Positions 12,401 through 25,703 of a stretch of 64,000 nt of DNA are shown here, piece after piece (within the stretch, counting starts at the first letter, position 1; the number at the start of each line of letters is the position of its first letter). Below the pieces are notes generated by a model, which ran no database searches, was not told where the DNA came from, and worked only from the letters and a program-made list of their open reading frames with translations. Both the position numbers and the translations under genes were made by a program. The DNA is from Lithospermum erythrorhizon (Eukaryota > Streptophyta > Magnoliopsida > Boraginales > Boraginaceae). The stretch is taken from assembly GCA_019722365.1 (NCBI GenBank), contig JADFUC010000961.1, forward strand, positions 434,001 to 498,000, given 5' to 3'.

Positions 12401-13226
12401 TGCAGGAAGTATATGAAAACTAATTTAACATCAGGAAAAATGTTATAAAAATAATTTCTTTAGGGGTATATAAAAAATGTTGGAATTGGGTAATCCCTAC
12501 CCACATCATTGAAAAGTGGGCAACATTGGTCTTATGATGAGAAAGAGTAATATACATGTACCCACGGCTAGTGAGGAGGTACACAATAACACAAAGACTA
12601 AATGAATTCATCTATACACATACAGAGAATATTATTTCTATATGGTAGGAGTGGTTGCTCAATGGAACATATCACAAATACTCCGTAATAGCTAGGTAGA
12701 TACTCAATTTCACAAGCTTGATCCTTGAGTTTTGTTTCGGTTTGTAAAATCAATGTTGGAATTGTTTTACACCATCACCTTACATATCCAAAAATAGTTT
12801 GATCCCATCAAATATGTTCTAGTTGTGATTTGGTTCAAATATATTTTGAACGATAGGAATCCGTTATTCAAAATATAATTGTATATATCTCTATTAATTT
12901 ATTCGACACGAACAATTAAATTAAGGGGTCCCATAAACTAATGTTTCTAATTTTATTTTTCTTAAAATACTTTGGTCGTGTAGATTAATGTAGAATAGAA
13001 AGCAATAAAATATCAAGATCAAGTTGATTTGACCGTTCAGGTTTTTTCTTATGCACAGATCTACATAACATAGATACAGCGGATGAGTAGCTGTCAGAAA
13101 ACATATAGAAGGCAGACATTGTGTTCGTGAAGCTTTTGTCTTCACGTACCTTCATATTTCTCTAAACAAAAACTTTAAATTGAGTATCATCTACTAGTAT
13201 TTATTCAATACCATGTCTAATTAGGC
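9472..13226. other. Intergenic, no supported gene; dispersed-repeat remnant at about 9595-9800
   Basis: At 9610-9660 a sequence containing GTTGCAGTTTAGTC and ATAATAGTGGCAACG resembles one at about 30415-30480, suggesting a dispersed repeat. The 109-aa ORF at 9785-10114 lies just after it but has no recognisable domain. The minus ORF at 10645-10875 (76 aa) is likewise unrecognised. The rest is AT-rich and featureless to me. Confidence 0.35.
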
Positions 13227-13228
13227 GG

Positions 13229-13742
13229 TTGAATATGTATTCACAAGAGTTTGAATTGTTGTTGTCAGGAGAAGATCAAGGATTTGGTCGAGTTGCAAAC
13301 TCAGCGTCCCAAACAAAAATCAAGATTGAGTCTAGAGGAATGTCTTCGGGAGGAGGTGGAATTTGTCTTGAGTAAAATGGCCAATCCCTGACACCGGATA
13401 TTTTAATGACGATTTAAGGCAGTTTTTTGGGTATAAATATCTTTCATTGAATGGGTATGGCACAAACATCGATATAGGAAAAGCCCATATCTTACGGTTT
13501 TAGGGTTATGGGAATAGTTCATGTAATTGATAAATCGGCATTATAATGTGTCCCAGAGCAAAGTGTTGCTTTCGATTTGTATCTGTTCTTACAAATTTAT
13601 GAGTGAAGTTTTTAAATTGGTTTCTTGCGTGGATTAGTCACCTTGTCGTTGGGATCTGCGTTAAAGATACGATGTTATTTACTTTACGTAAGCGATCATT
13701 TTAAGTAATTTTGTGATCTTAGATTCGCGTCGGATTATAACA
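13229..13742 (+). repeat. Copia-1 5' LTR
   Basis: About 514 bp, ending ATAACA just before the primer-binding site. It contains the promoter-like GGGTATAAATATC (about 13430) and the phrase GATATTTTAATGACG. It aligns by eye with 27354-27665, which has GGGTATAAATATGC and GATATTTTAATGGCG in the same order. The expected TG at its start appears mutated (GGTTGAATATG). Confidence 0.82.
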
Positions 13743-13744
13743 TC

Positions 13745-13756
13745 TGGTATCGGAGC
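13745..13756 (+). other. Primer-binding site of Copia-1
   Basis: TGGTATCGGAGC starts 3 bp after the LTR end and differs by one base from TGGTATCAGAGC, the plant initiator-methionine tRNA complement used by many copia elements. Confidence 0.85.
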
Positions 13757-16158
13757 TCGGATACGGATCCCGTGACGATGTGTGGTAAATTTTGAAATGG
13801 AGAATAAACTTTACAATGGGAGGAAATAATAGTTCAGTCCCCTTAATGAATAAAGTGAGGCGTTATTGAAGAGAGAGGGGATGCAGTCTCTTTACGGAAG
13901 GATCCCACCAGCCCAGGTTAAGGAAGGTGGGATTCTTTGGAGGAGAGGCCTTGGCCAATTTGTTGTTGTCTACGGATAGCGAGATTATTACGGAAGTTTA
14001 TGAGTAGGAGACCGTTCTTTGGATTGTGGGCTAAGGCTGGAAAGTACGTATATGACCCGGAGGCAGCAATGAGTTGTTCTTGAAAACGGCGTGCGATATC
14101 GTATGCGGGAAGGTCGTCTTAGAGACCCAGCAGATAAACTAAATCACGATATTATTACTTAGATTTGCGTAATATTGATGTTTATCGCGATGATGAGGAT
14201 GTTGTCTTAATTACATTAGTTTCTTTCACCGTCGTATGAGAGATTTTATGGAATCGCGTAGATGGTAAAGATTCACATAAGCTCAGAAGAAGTTAGATAC
14301 AGCTCTTACGTAGCGAGAGGAAGTGAACATCAAACTGTCGTGGTTAGTTTGGATACCGAGAATTTATTGGGTTATTAAGCTAATAGTAACCCGAGAGATT
14401 TGTTAAAGGAAAAAGTTTTCTAAGAAACAATTCCAAGCGGGGGTCAAAGCTAGGGGATATACATCGTTCTTGTAAGAAGAAGGACATTGGAAAATCGATT
14501 GTCCTAAGAAGAGGTAGAGGCAATTTAGTAAATGCAGTGCACTCTTGTTTCCGAGAGTAGTAAAAATGTAAGGGAATATATAGCATTAATTTCCGATAAC
14601 CACATATTTTACACCGATGTGTGTGGATACTTGATTAACGTATTATCATATATGTCCTAAGAGGGGAATGGTTTCGACTTATGAGCTAGTAGATGGTGGT
14701 AATATTTACATGGCAGCAGGTTACGTTTGCAAAACTAGTTAGGATAAAGTTACGTAGGAATGTTAGAACCGTGATGGTAAGTTACATTGCCTTAGAAGAT
14801 GTTAGGCATGTTCCTTTGATGACTAGAATACGATTCATTGAGTCTGTAGGCATGGGGTTCGGATTCGGAGGTGAAGGTGGGTGATATCATCGCATTGGTT
14901 ACGAGGTGATTTTGGGAAAGTGTTAGTAGTGGGGTGCGTTGTATTTTAGAGAGTGCTACGGTTTTGAATTCCGGCGCTATTAAATCCTACATTGATAATA
15001 TGATTAAGTTGTGGCATGAGGCTTGATCGCATAAGTGAGAGAGGATACAGAGATCTGGCTAGGGGCCAATCTTGGTGTGTAGAAGTTGAAAGACTTGGGG
15101 TTTGTGAACGTATGCTTTGGGAAATTACATACATGACAAATTTCCGAAAGCAACTTATGAACAAAAGTACAACTGGATTACATCGCTCCGATTGTTAGGG
15201 TCGCTTGCTGAGTTGAATCTTTGGGAGGTCCGCGAATTATTTTCTATCGTTGATTAATGATTATTCGAGATGACTTGAGTGCTTTATTGTAAACCGAGAA
15301 AAGTTATCTTCGGCAGCTTTAAGGATTGGAAGATTTTAGTGGAAAATCAAGCGGGGAAGAAGGTCAGCGGCTGCGTATTGATAATGATGCAGATTTTTTT
15401 GTTTGAGTTTGATGAGTTTGTAAGGCGGAGTATTCTCTGACATCATACGGTGAGAACATCTGGCACGATAGAATGGTGTAGCGTATGAATCGAGACATAC
15501 AGGAGAAGGCTCGTTGTATGCTGCCGAATCTTTGAGTTGTGAGAAGATGTTTTGGGCGAGCAGTCAGAGACAAGCTTTGCTATTTGATAAATCGTGGTCT
15601 AAATACAGTTATCCAATGCGAAAACTCCTATTAGTTATGGTATAATAAGTGTTGATTATAAAGTTAGAGTCTTTGGTTCTTGTGCTTTATCATGTGAATG
15701 AGGGTAAAAGTGAGGAACCAAGGGCAAAGAAGGAATATATTTGTAGGCTATGGTGATGGTGTGAAAGGTATAGGAATTTGGTCATCTTACGAGAGGCAGT
15801 TATTCTGCTTAATCTTAGTATTGATAGAGAATTCTATGTTTTAGATCAACCATCTTGCTTGATTCATGAAGCGAAAAAGTAGTGTTAGAGGCAGTGGAAG
15901 CGAGAGAGATTAAGTGTTAATGGTGATGGCGAGTAAGCTCTTCTCGATCCACCCACGGTCGAGGCGAAACATCAGAAGTTCCATCCCTAGATGAACATCA
16001 CACTGTGGCTCTTGATCGCCCCAGAAGAGCTAATTCACAGATGCACCACTCTGAGGGAATGCGGTTATGAGATATGTTGAGCACTGGCACATAAGGTTCT
16101 CGAGAGAGGAAGTTGATCGCCATGAGGCGGGTTCTTCTGAAAGAAGTTGTATGGCGAT
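13757..16158 (+). pseudogene. Copia-1 gag, protease, integrase remnants
   Basis: In broken frames the order is typical of Ty1/copia. A CCHC zinc knuckle of gag lies around 14465-14515 (reading KKEGHWKIDCPKK after a frame correction). The protease-downstream motif LEDVRHVPLMTR is at 14792-14827. The GAG-pre-integrase motif MRLDRISERG starts at 15016, where LWHMRLGHISERG is expected. Integrase core remnants follow at 15170-15600 (FLSLIDDYSR-like, then RMNRDIQEKARCMLPN). A segment resembling KCIFLGYGDGVKGYRIW lies at about 15720-15780. Many stops and indels are present. The shadow ORFs on the minus strand at 15364-15573 and 15998-16218 are not genes. Confidence 0.85.
16154..16158 (+). repeat. 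Target-site duplication, left copy
   Basis: GGCGA immediately left of LTR A. It pairs with GCCGA at 25699-25703 (4 of 5 bases), the 5-bp duplication expected for copia integration. Confidence 0.6.
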
Positions 16159-17105
16159 GGAAGCTATGGATATATGGTATAAATACAAATCCATAGATCG
16201 GGGGGATGCTTGGCACATGCTACATTAATTCAGGAATATACCGCATAATTCTGATATGTAATGAATGAGTATTCACAATCTGGCTGAGTAAATTATGGGC
16301 AATTACTTAGCGTGAACTCCACCACTTTGTTGGCAATATCAATCGTATGATATCTAGTTGATCAGCGTTAGGAGAGGTTGAATCATGAGGCGATTTATCT
16401 TTAGTAACGAGGTTGAACAAAACCCAAAAACCCGAGAAAATTCTTGGGAGGAAATCGGCTAAAGGGGGCTAGGGTTTTTTGATGAAAAATTATTATCAGC
16501 ATAGCATTTTGTAAACCCTAAAAGAACTTTACTTATATAGAGAACTTTGGGTTAAGCAAGGCGATAAGCGGCCAAGGTTAAGTATTAGGTTATTTCGTTA
16601 ACTACATTAGTTCGTTAAGGCTTACTAATGAGTTGAGCCCCATTTAATTAGCTTAATTAAATGTGTGAGTCGATATCAATAATCTTTCAAGTTATTGATA
16701 AATACTAAAATTACCGAACCAATTAAATAACTATTTAATTGATTATTTGTTATTCGAAATTCTACGTAAAATGTAGAACCATATTAGAAATACATTTACC
16801 AGTACCGATTCTCTTTAATTTCATACATGAAATATAAGCTGGCTTATTTGTATGTGTGTGACATACCTTCGGATAATAGTATGTTGTATAATAATAATAA
16901 TCGTCAATTACAATTATTATAGCGATTGTGAGTAAAAGATCTATATTCCTTCATAACCACTTAAATTATCATGAGAACGCGCTTCAATATCTGATTACTA
17001 AGTTGAACACTAAGGATTCGATAATCCACGTTCTTATTTGGTAAATGAATTGATCGCGGTGTAAATAGCGGGCATAATAAATGGAATAAATTCTCGTTGA
17101 TTTCA
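16159..17105 (-). repeat. Copia-2 family LTR A (outer 3' LTR)
   Basis: About 947 bp, sharing with LTRs B, C and the lone copy at 31.9 kb a long ordered set of blocks: GTATGATATCT, AAAACCCAAAAACC, GGGTTTTTGATG, CTTATATAG (a TATA-like box on the minus strand), ACTAATGAGTTG, TTTCATACATGAAATATA, TATCTGATTACTAAGTTGAA, and GGGCATAATAAATG. Just outside it on its 5' side (minus strand) is a purine-rich AGGGAAAT that could be the polypurine tract. Confidence 0.85.
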
Positions 17106-17138
17106 ATATTTCCCTGAACTTGCCCTTGGAGGATTTGG

Positions 17139-18129
17139 TGGAAATACTATGGATATCATGAGTATAAATACAAATTCATAATTCAGGGGGATCTTAAAGT
17201 GCATTACGTTATTAAACAAAAGCATATATTTACAATATGCTGAATAAGCAGTACTTACATTGCCGGGGTAAATTCAATAAAGTTCACTTATGGCTTGAGT
17301 GTAGCGTGAATTTGAGCTTTCCCTATTTCCTTGTTGCAGTATCGATCCTATGATATCTACAGTTGAGTCAGCGGGGAGAGAGGTTGAATTAAGAACCGAT
17401 TTATGCTAGTAAGCAAGGATGAACAAAACCAAAAACCCAAGAAAAATTCTTGAATTCGGCCGGCGGGGAGGAAGCGGTTCTTAGGGTTTTGATGAAAAAG
17501 ATTTTACAAAACTTATGTCATGAAAGCCTTAAAGTTTGCTTATATAGGGCTAGGGCCAAAAGCAAGCCCGATAAGCGGCTTAGATTAAGTATTAGCTTAA
17601 CTGGGTGCTTTCTATTAGTTCGTTTAAGACACTAATGAGTTGCTAATGAGTTCAACTATTTAATTAAGCAATTAAATAATGAGTCGATATCATCATCTTT
17701 GATTATTGATGAAATACTAAATTACTCGGGCAATTAAATAAGTATTTAATTGATTCTATTTATTCGTCGATATTCATAAAATGTAGAACCACTTTATGAT
17801 AGAAATACATTTCTCATTGCTCTGATTCTAACTTTAATTTCATACATGAAATATAGCTTCAGCGTCATTTGTATGTGTGTGACCTTGGAAACTTAGATAG
17901 TAAGTTGTATAATAATAATAATTGACCAATTACTATTATTATAACGATTAATGGTAAGATCATGATATTTCATATACTTAAATTATCATGAGAACCCTTG
18001 CCTTTAGTAATATCTGATTACTAAGTTGAATACTAAGTTCACGATGTCATGTAACCCGATTTAGTAGAAGAATTGTTACACAATTATTCATGAGGGCATA
18101 ATAAATGGAATCGATTCTCATTGATTTCA
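17139..18129 (-). repeat. Copia-2 family LTR B (extra tandem LTR)
   Basis: About 991 bp with the same block order as LTR A, from which it is separated by only 33 bp. Its position between A and the internal region makes a C-internal-B-A arrangement. Confidence 0.85.
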
Positions 18130-18999
18130 ACACGATTATCTTCTGATTCGCTTTATCATGATCTCTGATAGTAGGCTAACCCGTAAAGTGTGTCATAAGA
18201 AAAACTTCTAGCGAAACTTTCTTTTCAGTATGGGCTGAATAAGCATTTATGGCGTCCCGTAAATAATCGGTACAGTATTGTGAGAGGCACGAGATCTTTC
18301 TTATATATATCAGAGACGGACAAATCCACCACGATATATCAGCTTGTCCTTCATTCTTATTTCCATTTGTGTGACCCAATATCTTAGTTATAATCCCATT
18401 TTAAAGCGGGGCGTTTGAATTAAATAATCAGAATGAGAGCTTGTATAACACGAGATAGTCATATATCGTAGGTCTAGGTGTGAACCTAAAATTCTAAACA
18501 AATGTCACTTAGGGCCTTGGATATCACATGTCTTACATGAATTCGTTTCGGTCATGCAGCTCCCGGTCGCGGACAGCGCGGTATTGATCAGTCACTGCGG
18601 GCTAACGTGATCCAATCTTGTTATTAATCAAAACACCGTATTAGTCATATGATCTTTGTCATACAACCTCGGCATCTGTTAAGGCACTTTAGGTATCCTG
18701 TGTTTAGAGGCTTGAAGAGGTGTAATTAACTTGATTCGTATTACCTCTGAAAGCATAAATTGCTTAGGAATTTAACGTACCATTTCATCGAGGATCTGTT
18801 ACATGTATTATATGTAAATTTAAGCATTATAGACATAGCAAACAAATATATTAAAATATAAGCAATAATATTCAAATATTTGTTAAAACACATAGATACA
18901 TCACGGCTCGGCAACCTACTTGAAACATGACGTCATCTAAGGCATTATGTTAAAATTTAGCATCTTCATCATGCTTTGCACGACGAGTGGTTTTAGTAA

Positions 19000-21900
19000 A
19001 GTCGGCGAATGGCTTTCTGTTTTACTACGTACTTTAGCATCCAACATCAGCGTATCTGTGCTACGAATGCGTGCTTTGGATTTGTGATGTGCTCGGGGTT
19101 CCTTAGCTTATTTATTGCCCGGTATTGTCACAAAAGCAGCTCAGCTTGGTCCCTCAATGCTAGGCGCACTTTTGAAGTTCGATCCACGAGCTTCTTTATC
19201 AACATCTTGCTGGCGACTTGAACTGGCTGCGATGTACTCGGATTACGTAGTAGAATCGACAACGGTACTGTTTGGAACTCCTCGAATCTTTGCTCCGCGT
19301 TGAGACAAAATACATACCCAATTTGCAGGAACGATAGTAAATACTGTCGGTTTGAAAACTAGCGTCGGTGTACTGTCGCTGCTTCTTCATCTGCACCCAT
19401 ATACAGCGTCTTTAGTTCTTCGGATACCCAGTGCGCCTGCAATCCGATGGCTTTCACGGATTGGCAGTATCTGGTTACATAGTGCATAAGACCATTAGGT
19501 CTAGTCTGTGACATGGCATCATGATGGATCACATGGCAGGAAGGCGTAAGGTAGTAATCGCCGTTAAATTCATCTCGGCGCTAGTAGTGGGACAACGTCT
19601 TCTGCTGAGTTGAACTCCGTATCTAAATGGGAGATTACCCTTCTTGGAATTACTTTCATATTGAACGCTGCGATGCACTTGTTAAGAAGTATCACGACAA
19701 AGTCAATGTTATCTGGGTACCGATAAAACGGTGGATCTTTTATTCAGTATATGTGTGTTTAAGCTAAATTCGCCGTTGAAACATTTGCCTGACCAATCCT
19801 TGGCGAGTTTAGTAACTCGTTGTTTCCAATGGTAGTATTAAATTCGGCATCTGAGGGACTATAGAATGATACATAACTCCCGAAGGCTTACATGCTGTAT
19901 ACAAGATTCTTCGTTCTTGATGAAACCAAACTCTTTGATTGATTAATAAAAGCGTAGATTCTTCTTGGGATGCTGCTTAAGACCATAAATGGACTTTTAC
20001 TGACTTGGCCCTTCTGATAAAGCTGGATAAGCTTGGAGGTTGTACCGTATGCGCATCTTCCTACAATTTCCATTCGAGCGGTCTTACATCCATTTGTCAT
20101 ATTTCATAGTCATGAAATGCAGCTGATAGCTAAGATTATCAGGATGGATTTAAGCATAGCCCTTTGGCGAAGTAAGTTTCGTCGTAGTCCTTTCAGTGAA
20201 CTTGTTTGAAACTTCTTCATTCTAGTCTGAAACTTTGAAAGCATCAGCATTTCGTCTTTATCGTGTTTTATTTCTTAAATATCCATTTCATTCGATAGGC
20301 GAGCCCGTTTGGTAAATCTGAGATGAGCCTCGTTTGGTACATAGAATCCATCTCAGTTAACGTAGCTATTTTCCGTTTGTCAATCCTTTTAACATTGCAT
20401 TCAACTAACTTTTGTAGAAGTGGGCTCGTCGGCTTCGATGATGAAAACGCGTATTATTTCTGGTTCGTGGCGATCCGTGTTGGATCTCACAGGGTTAGTT
20501 CTTCCACGGTTCATGGATCAAGTGGGTCTTATGAAAGAGGTTCGATTAACGTGGTGTCGAGATACTGCATTAGATCGTCGACTTCGTTGACGCCGTCGGC
20601 AGGCCGTCGAGATGAACACCGTTACTTAGTCCTTACGGACAAATTTCGCTTTTCAAGGAATACTCGCATTCACTTGATAGAAGGTTTTATTCTCTAGCCG
20701 GGTGAAGTAATGACAAGCCCCATTTCTTTGGATATCAGTGTATTTAACATCAGTTGGGCCCTTAAGTTTATCTTATGTTAATCTCTGCGTAAGCTTGATG
20801 CCGAATCTTGAAAAACCCAACAGGAATCTTCGAACCCGCAGTTAATGGTGATTTTATCTGCGACTTTGTTGGACATACGTTTTAAGGTAAGTGCCGCGCT
20901 TAGGGTGCATATCCCGAAGTGGCGGTAGATCGGATAGGCTCGTATAGATCCGAGACAGTATGAGAAGGGGTCCGATTTCTCTTTCGGACACGCCGTTATG
21001 ATGTGGCGTTCTATTTGGGTGATTGTGAAAGCAAATACGCGCTCTACAAGATAGAAGTATTGAACTCGTGACTCAAATATTCTCCGCCTCTATCGGACGG
21101 AGAATCTTTATTGTCTTGTTCAATTGGTTTGTACTTCATTTTGGAATTCCTTGAATTTCTGAGGAGGCTTCGTGTTTGTGTCACCATCGGATACTGGCAG
21201 GTATCTCTTTGTAATCATCGGTAAATGTAATGAGTATTTATAACCTCCTGCTGAGATGTGTTCATTGGCCCTTATGCATCGGTGTGTGAGTCCCCGATAA
21301 ATCAACTTTGCCCTTTCATTTAAGCCGATTGAAAGGCATTTTGGTCATTTTGCCCAAAGGCAAGGCTAGCGCTTATCGTATGATGCATGTCAGAGGCGCC
21401 AGTATTCACTTTGAGGTGGAGTTTTAACGATTTATTTCTCGTTAATGTGACTTCTTTAATCTATGATGTCCTAGGTATGTTTGGTTTAAGTCGTTAGGCT
21501 TATTCCGTTTTAAGTTTATGTTATATATTTCATTAATCATGTCTAAAACGTATAGACCATTTTTGAAGGGGCGGTACCAAAGCAATATCCAGATTCGCAG
21601 TGATCTAAATTCATTGGGATGCATTGAGAAAATAATATCATTATTAAGCAGAAATAGAAATAATATTCACCGTCGCGAATTACATAAATACGGTGATAAG
21701 TTCAAAACAAAGCCCGATAAGGCAAATTTAAACTAATGGATCCTGAGGGGTATGACATGGCGCCATTTCCCTTTGCGCATATCAGAACTCTTTCTAGTCT
21801 TACTTGACTTGAGTTCACATATTATGACAAATATTAGAACCCACTGACGGTGTCTAGCACCGAAGTAGAATTAGAAGTTGTACAAACTTGATAACATAAA

Positions 21901-24600
21901 TACACAGCCAAATTTGGCGGTCGTGATGTTCCTATAAATGCAGCCAGGCTTCGCGAATTCGACTTAGAGACCTAGGTTTCCGCAATGTAATACTTGTCGT
22001 CCTTCTACAGCTCCTCACTCTCGGCAACCTTGGGATTACTAGAACCACCAGCATGCCCGATAAACTTCTTCCTCTTCCAGCCACGCTTGTTTTGGACCAC
22101 AAAAGCGGAAGGAGTAAGTTTTAGTCTTACTGGGTTCGATACCGGCATTTGTGATCATCTTCACGATTCGTTTAGAGATAACAGCTTTGTGCATATTGAG
22201 CTTCGCGTATTTGAGGAGAATTTGTGGAAAGACTTGAGATGAGATCACGTCCGGTTCTTTGGAACCTTTGGTGCCGGCGTTGACGATCGACCAAGCGATC
22301 GTTTTAATGATATGAGAACTGCGATATCCGTTCTAGAACTGCTTTGTCAGAAACACAGAGCGATGTCATATCTACTGGATTTAAAGCTCTTCAGACAATT
22401 CCTCAGTTAGGTATGTCATATGCTGCCACCTTTTCATATTAAGAAATTGGAGCGAAGGTTCCATGTTAAACATGAGACATTGGACATCCATAGCGTCGAA
22501 CATTGCTTCTGGATCCTTTTCGATGGAGATGTCATTTAGGTTTAAGTAACCTTATTGTTAAACACGTATTGATCTCTGCGCGAATGATTCTGCCGAGTTC
22601 GAGACCAGTCCAAAAATTCGAGTTATTCGACTTGCCTTTTGAAGTCTTGAAATGAGCAGTTCTTATAGTATGATAGTGGTAGCCATATTAATTACATAGG
22701 CAAGTAAATAAAATACTTGAAGTCGGTAAACTATTATGCTAAGCTTATAAATAAATTGTAAAGTAAATACTAATACTTGAAATCTCACGAAATATATTAC
22801 CGTATCTATTATAACTTAAATTCAAAGCAGCCTTGTGCATCATTTTGATCCGGTATAATAAGTAGGTTGATAACGATTATGTAAAACTCACATGCTTTCT
22901 TGTGTAGCTAGCATCTCTTTGAGATGCTACCCAGCGTTGTATCTCCGAAAACCGATTAAAGCATACGGTGCTTGAAAGTGTTACTTGGATTGATCATCTG
23001 AAAGCGCTTAGTTGATGAAAATGTTGACATGATCCGTTAATCGCCTCCAGATGCAACATTGTAACACCCAGCGTCACGGTGTGCTTGATTGATCACAAAT
23101 TGATTCTTGTTTAAAATTGACTTGATCTTTTTGCTTAAATTTGGTGGTGGTTATTATTACTTTGCTGTTCTTTCATGCATCTTAGCGTAGTAAGCGATAA
23201 ATGCAGCATGAAAAATAAAACAAGTAATGCATTCGAGATATACGATATGACCCACAGAGACCTATTACAGTATTTATCAAATCTTGTAAAATGTATCTTG
23301 TGCTTTTGGATCGACCGAGTCCGCTGATACGGCGTGAAATGATGCTGATATCTTCCAGCACATTCTGATATTTATATCTGAGCCATCTTAGGCGGCTTAC
23401 TGAGCTTGTGGGTCAAAACAATAAATAAATACAAGAAAATATGGCTTCGGAAAGATTAATTCTGGCATTCACGGTTCATGAGCCCAGGAAAAAATAAATA
23501 AATAGTCCATATACATATCTCAATTCCGTTCGCATTACAAATAGGCACTTTATTAATCATATAAATGAACTTAATAAATATTTTTAAATGGAATTGGAAA
23601 ATACATATTTGTAATTATCAAATTAATTAATCCATGTAATTACATATTAAAATTAATTAATATAAGCTGATTATAAATACAACGTATCAGTGTAGATTAT
23701 TACCAATAATTACTAACCATATACATATTGTAGAAAATATTTATCACAAATATATTCTAAAATATATATTAAGTAGTGAAATTGATACCATAATTGTTAT
23801 ATGATTTTAAATTAATTTCATATAAAAAGAAATTAATTAATTGTCATTACACCAATTAATTACAATCAATTAGGTGATTAAAATGACAAATAATCAATAA
23901 AAATATAACTAATTCGTAATTTTAGGAAAGCGAAAATGAGAATAAATTCGGAATTAGGGTTTTTAAATTAGGCGTATGTCATCGTGGGCTGGACTGACCG
24001 ACTACGATGGCGACCGTGGACACGCGGTGCGTCGTGTGGGTAAATCGTCCGGCCGTCATTTGAATACCAAATGGGCTGATCCGACACAGGCGCCCACCCC
24101 CAAGATCGCCGGAAGTCGGTCGGCCGATTTATGTCCATATTTAATCAGTTTTTGATTGAGTTTAATTATTTGTAAAATAGTTTTGGAGGCTTCAAAAATT
24201 TCAAAATTTATGGAAATTCTAACCTGATAAACTTCATAATTTTCTTGAACAAATTACCTTTGGTCGTTCATTAAAACAAATTTTCATATTTAATTATTAA
24301 TTAAACTTGGTCGAAATCTCAAAATTGTTTGGCACTTAGAAAATCAAAAAATATGAAATTTAATGGAGATTTTTTAAGTGCTATCTGAGTTCAGAAACAA
24401 TTAGTTGTAATTTTACAAATTTAATAAACCCCAAACACATTTTACAAGCATTTGTAAAAGCAAAACCAATTAAATCGTCCTTTTAATTTATGAAACAAAA
24501 TCCATGTTAACAAAATATGATAATACATCATCATAAACTTATAACAATATGTGTAAATCAATAATCAAGAACATGGTGATTTATTCTCATCATATATTTA
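19000..24600 (-). pseudogene. Copia-2 gag-pol remnants
   Basis: Minus-strand fragments run in copia order. A possible gag tail lies at 22248-22039 (weak). A GAG-pre-integrase segment at 21624-21420 has NGLYVLD, then SNDLNPTYL-like text and a degraded RLGH. Integrase at 21305-21120 contains HTDVCGPM-like, SAGGYKY and KFKEFQNEVQTN. Reverse transcriptase at about 20080-19860 shows SIYGLKQ and SIKEFGFIKNEESC in a shifted frame. RNase H at 19396-19200 contains YTDASFQTD and RSSKQ. Every domain is frame-broken. The 124-aa plus-strand ORF at 20323-20697 is antisense to this pol region and not a gene. Confidence 0.8.
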
Positions 24601-24707
24601 TCAATTAAATATATGAACAAGAATTAATCAAATAAAAATTAATAAAACAAAACAAGCATAAAATAAACAATGTAAAGCAACTTTAATTTGGCTCATGATG
24701 CTCTTGA

Positions 24708-25698
24708 TGGAAAGCTACATGGATATGTAATTATAATCTGAATCAATAGATCAGGGGATCTTAAGCGCTAACTACGTTATTCAGATACATATAATTCTGA
24801 TATGTAATGAGTACTTCTGATACGTGACGGAGTAAATTTCACCAATTCCCACACGCTTCAAATTCACAGTAATTTGACTTCCACCGACTCCTTGTTGTAA
24901 TATGTCGTATGATATCTACAGTTGATACGCGCTTTGGAGAGGTTGAATAAATGAGCTGGTTTATCTTTAGTAAAAAGTTGAAAAAAACCCAAAAACCCCA
25001 GAAAATTCTTGGAGAAATGGAAAACTAAAGGGAGGGGGGGCCTATTAGGGTTTTTGATGAAAATTATTATCATTGCTATTTCGCTAAAAAACACAAAAAC
25101 TTCTTTATATAAATTTGAGTTAAACAGGCAGATAAGCGACTTGGATTAAGTATTAAAGAGACGACTCGTTAACTACATTAGTTAGTTAAGACACTAATGA
25201 GTTGCTAATGAAAGTTGAACTATTTAATTAGCAATTAAATAGTAATGAGTCAAATATCAATAATCTTCGAGTTATTGATAAATACTAAATTACTGAACAG
25301 AAATTAAATAACTATTTTAATTGAAGTTTATTTGTTCAATGTTATTCTACATAAAATGTAGAACCGCTTGTAATTAAATACATTTCTGATTATCTGATTC
25401 TCTTTAATTTCATACATGAAATATAACTCAGCGTCAGTACATGTGTGACGCCACAGGCTCGGATAATAGTAAGTTGAATAATAATAATAATTGACCAATT
25501 CTTTATTATTATAGCGATTAATGGTAAAAGACAGCAATCATTTCGTAACCCGCCAAATTATCATGAGAACCCTTTAGTAATATCTGATTACTAAGTTGAA
25601 CTACGAAGTTCGATGTCGCATTGAACCCATTGGTAAATGAATTGATCTGTGATTGTCGCGGCGGGCATAATAAATGGAATCGATTACAATTGATTTCA
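24708..25698 (-). repeat. Copia-2 family LTR C (5' LTR)
   Basis: About 991 bp, the same length as LTR B, with all shared blocks. Next to its inner end on the minus strand is GCATCATGAGCC (about 24696-24685), which might be a decayed GGTATCAGAGCC primer site; this is uncertain. Confidence 0.82.
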
Positions 25699-25703
25699 GC
25701 CGA
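25699..25703 (+). repeat. Target-site duplication, right copy
   Basis: GCCGA, right partner of GGCGA at 16154-16158. The single mismatch fits an old insertion or a consensus error. Confidence 0.6.

Larger units (their letters stand above)
16159..25698 (-). mobile_element. Copia-2: degenerate Ty1/copia element nested in Copia-1
   Basis: Minus-strand element bounded by LTR C (5', 24708-25698) and LTR A (3', 16159-17105), with an additional LTR B (17139-18129) just inside A. The internal region 18130-24707 carries minus-strand copia pol remnants in the order expected. LTR ends are TG...CA in consensus (TGTTGAAATC to CTTTCCA). The imperfect 5-bp flanking repeat and the clean break in Copia-1 pol show it inserted after Copia-1. 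It is not intact. Confidence 0.85.

Noticed and set aside
20323..20697. 124-aa plus-strand ORF, the longest in the copia region
   Set aside because: It is antisense to the minus-strand Copia-2 pol region and has no domain of its own.
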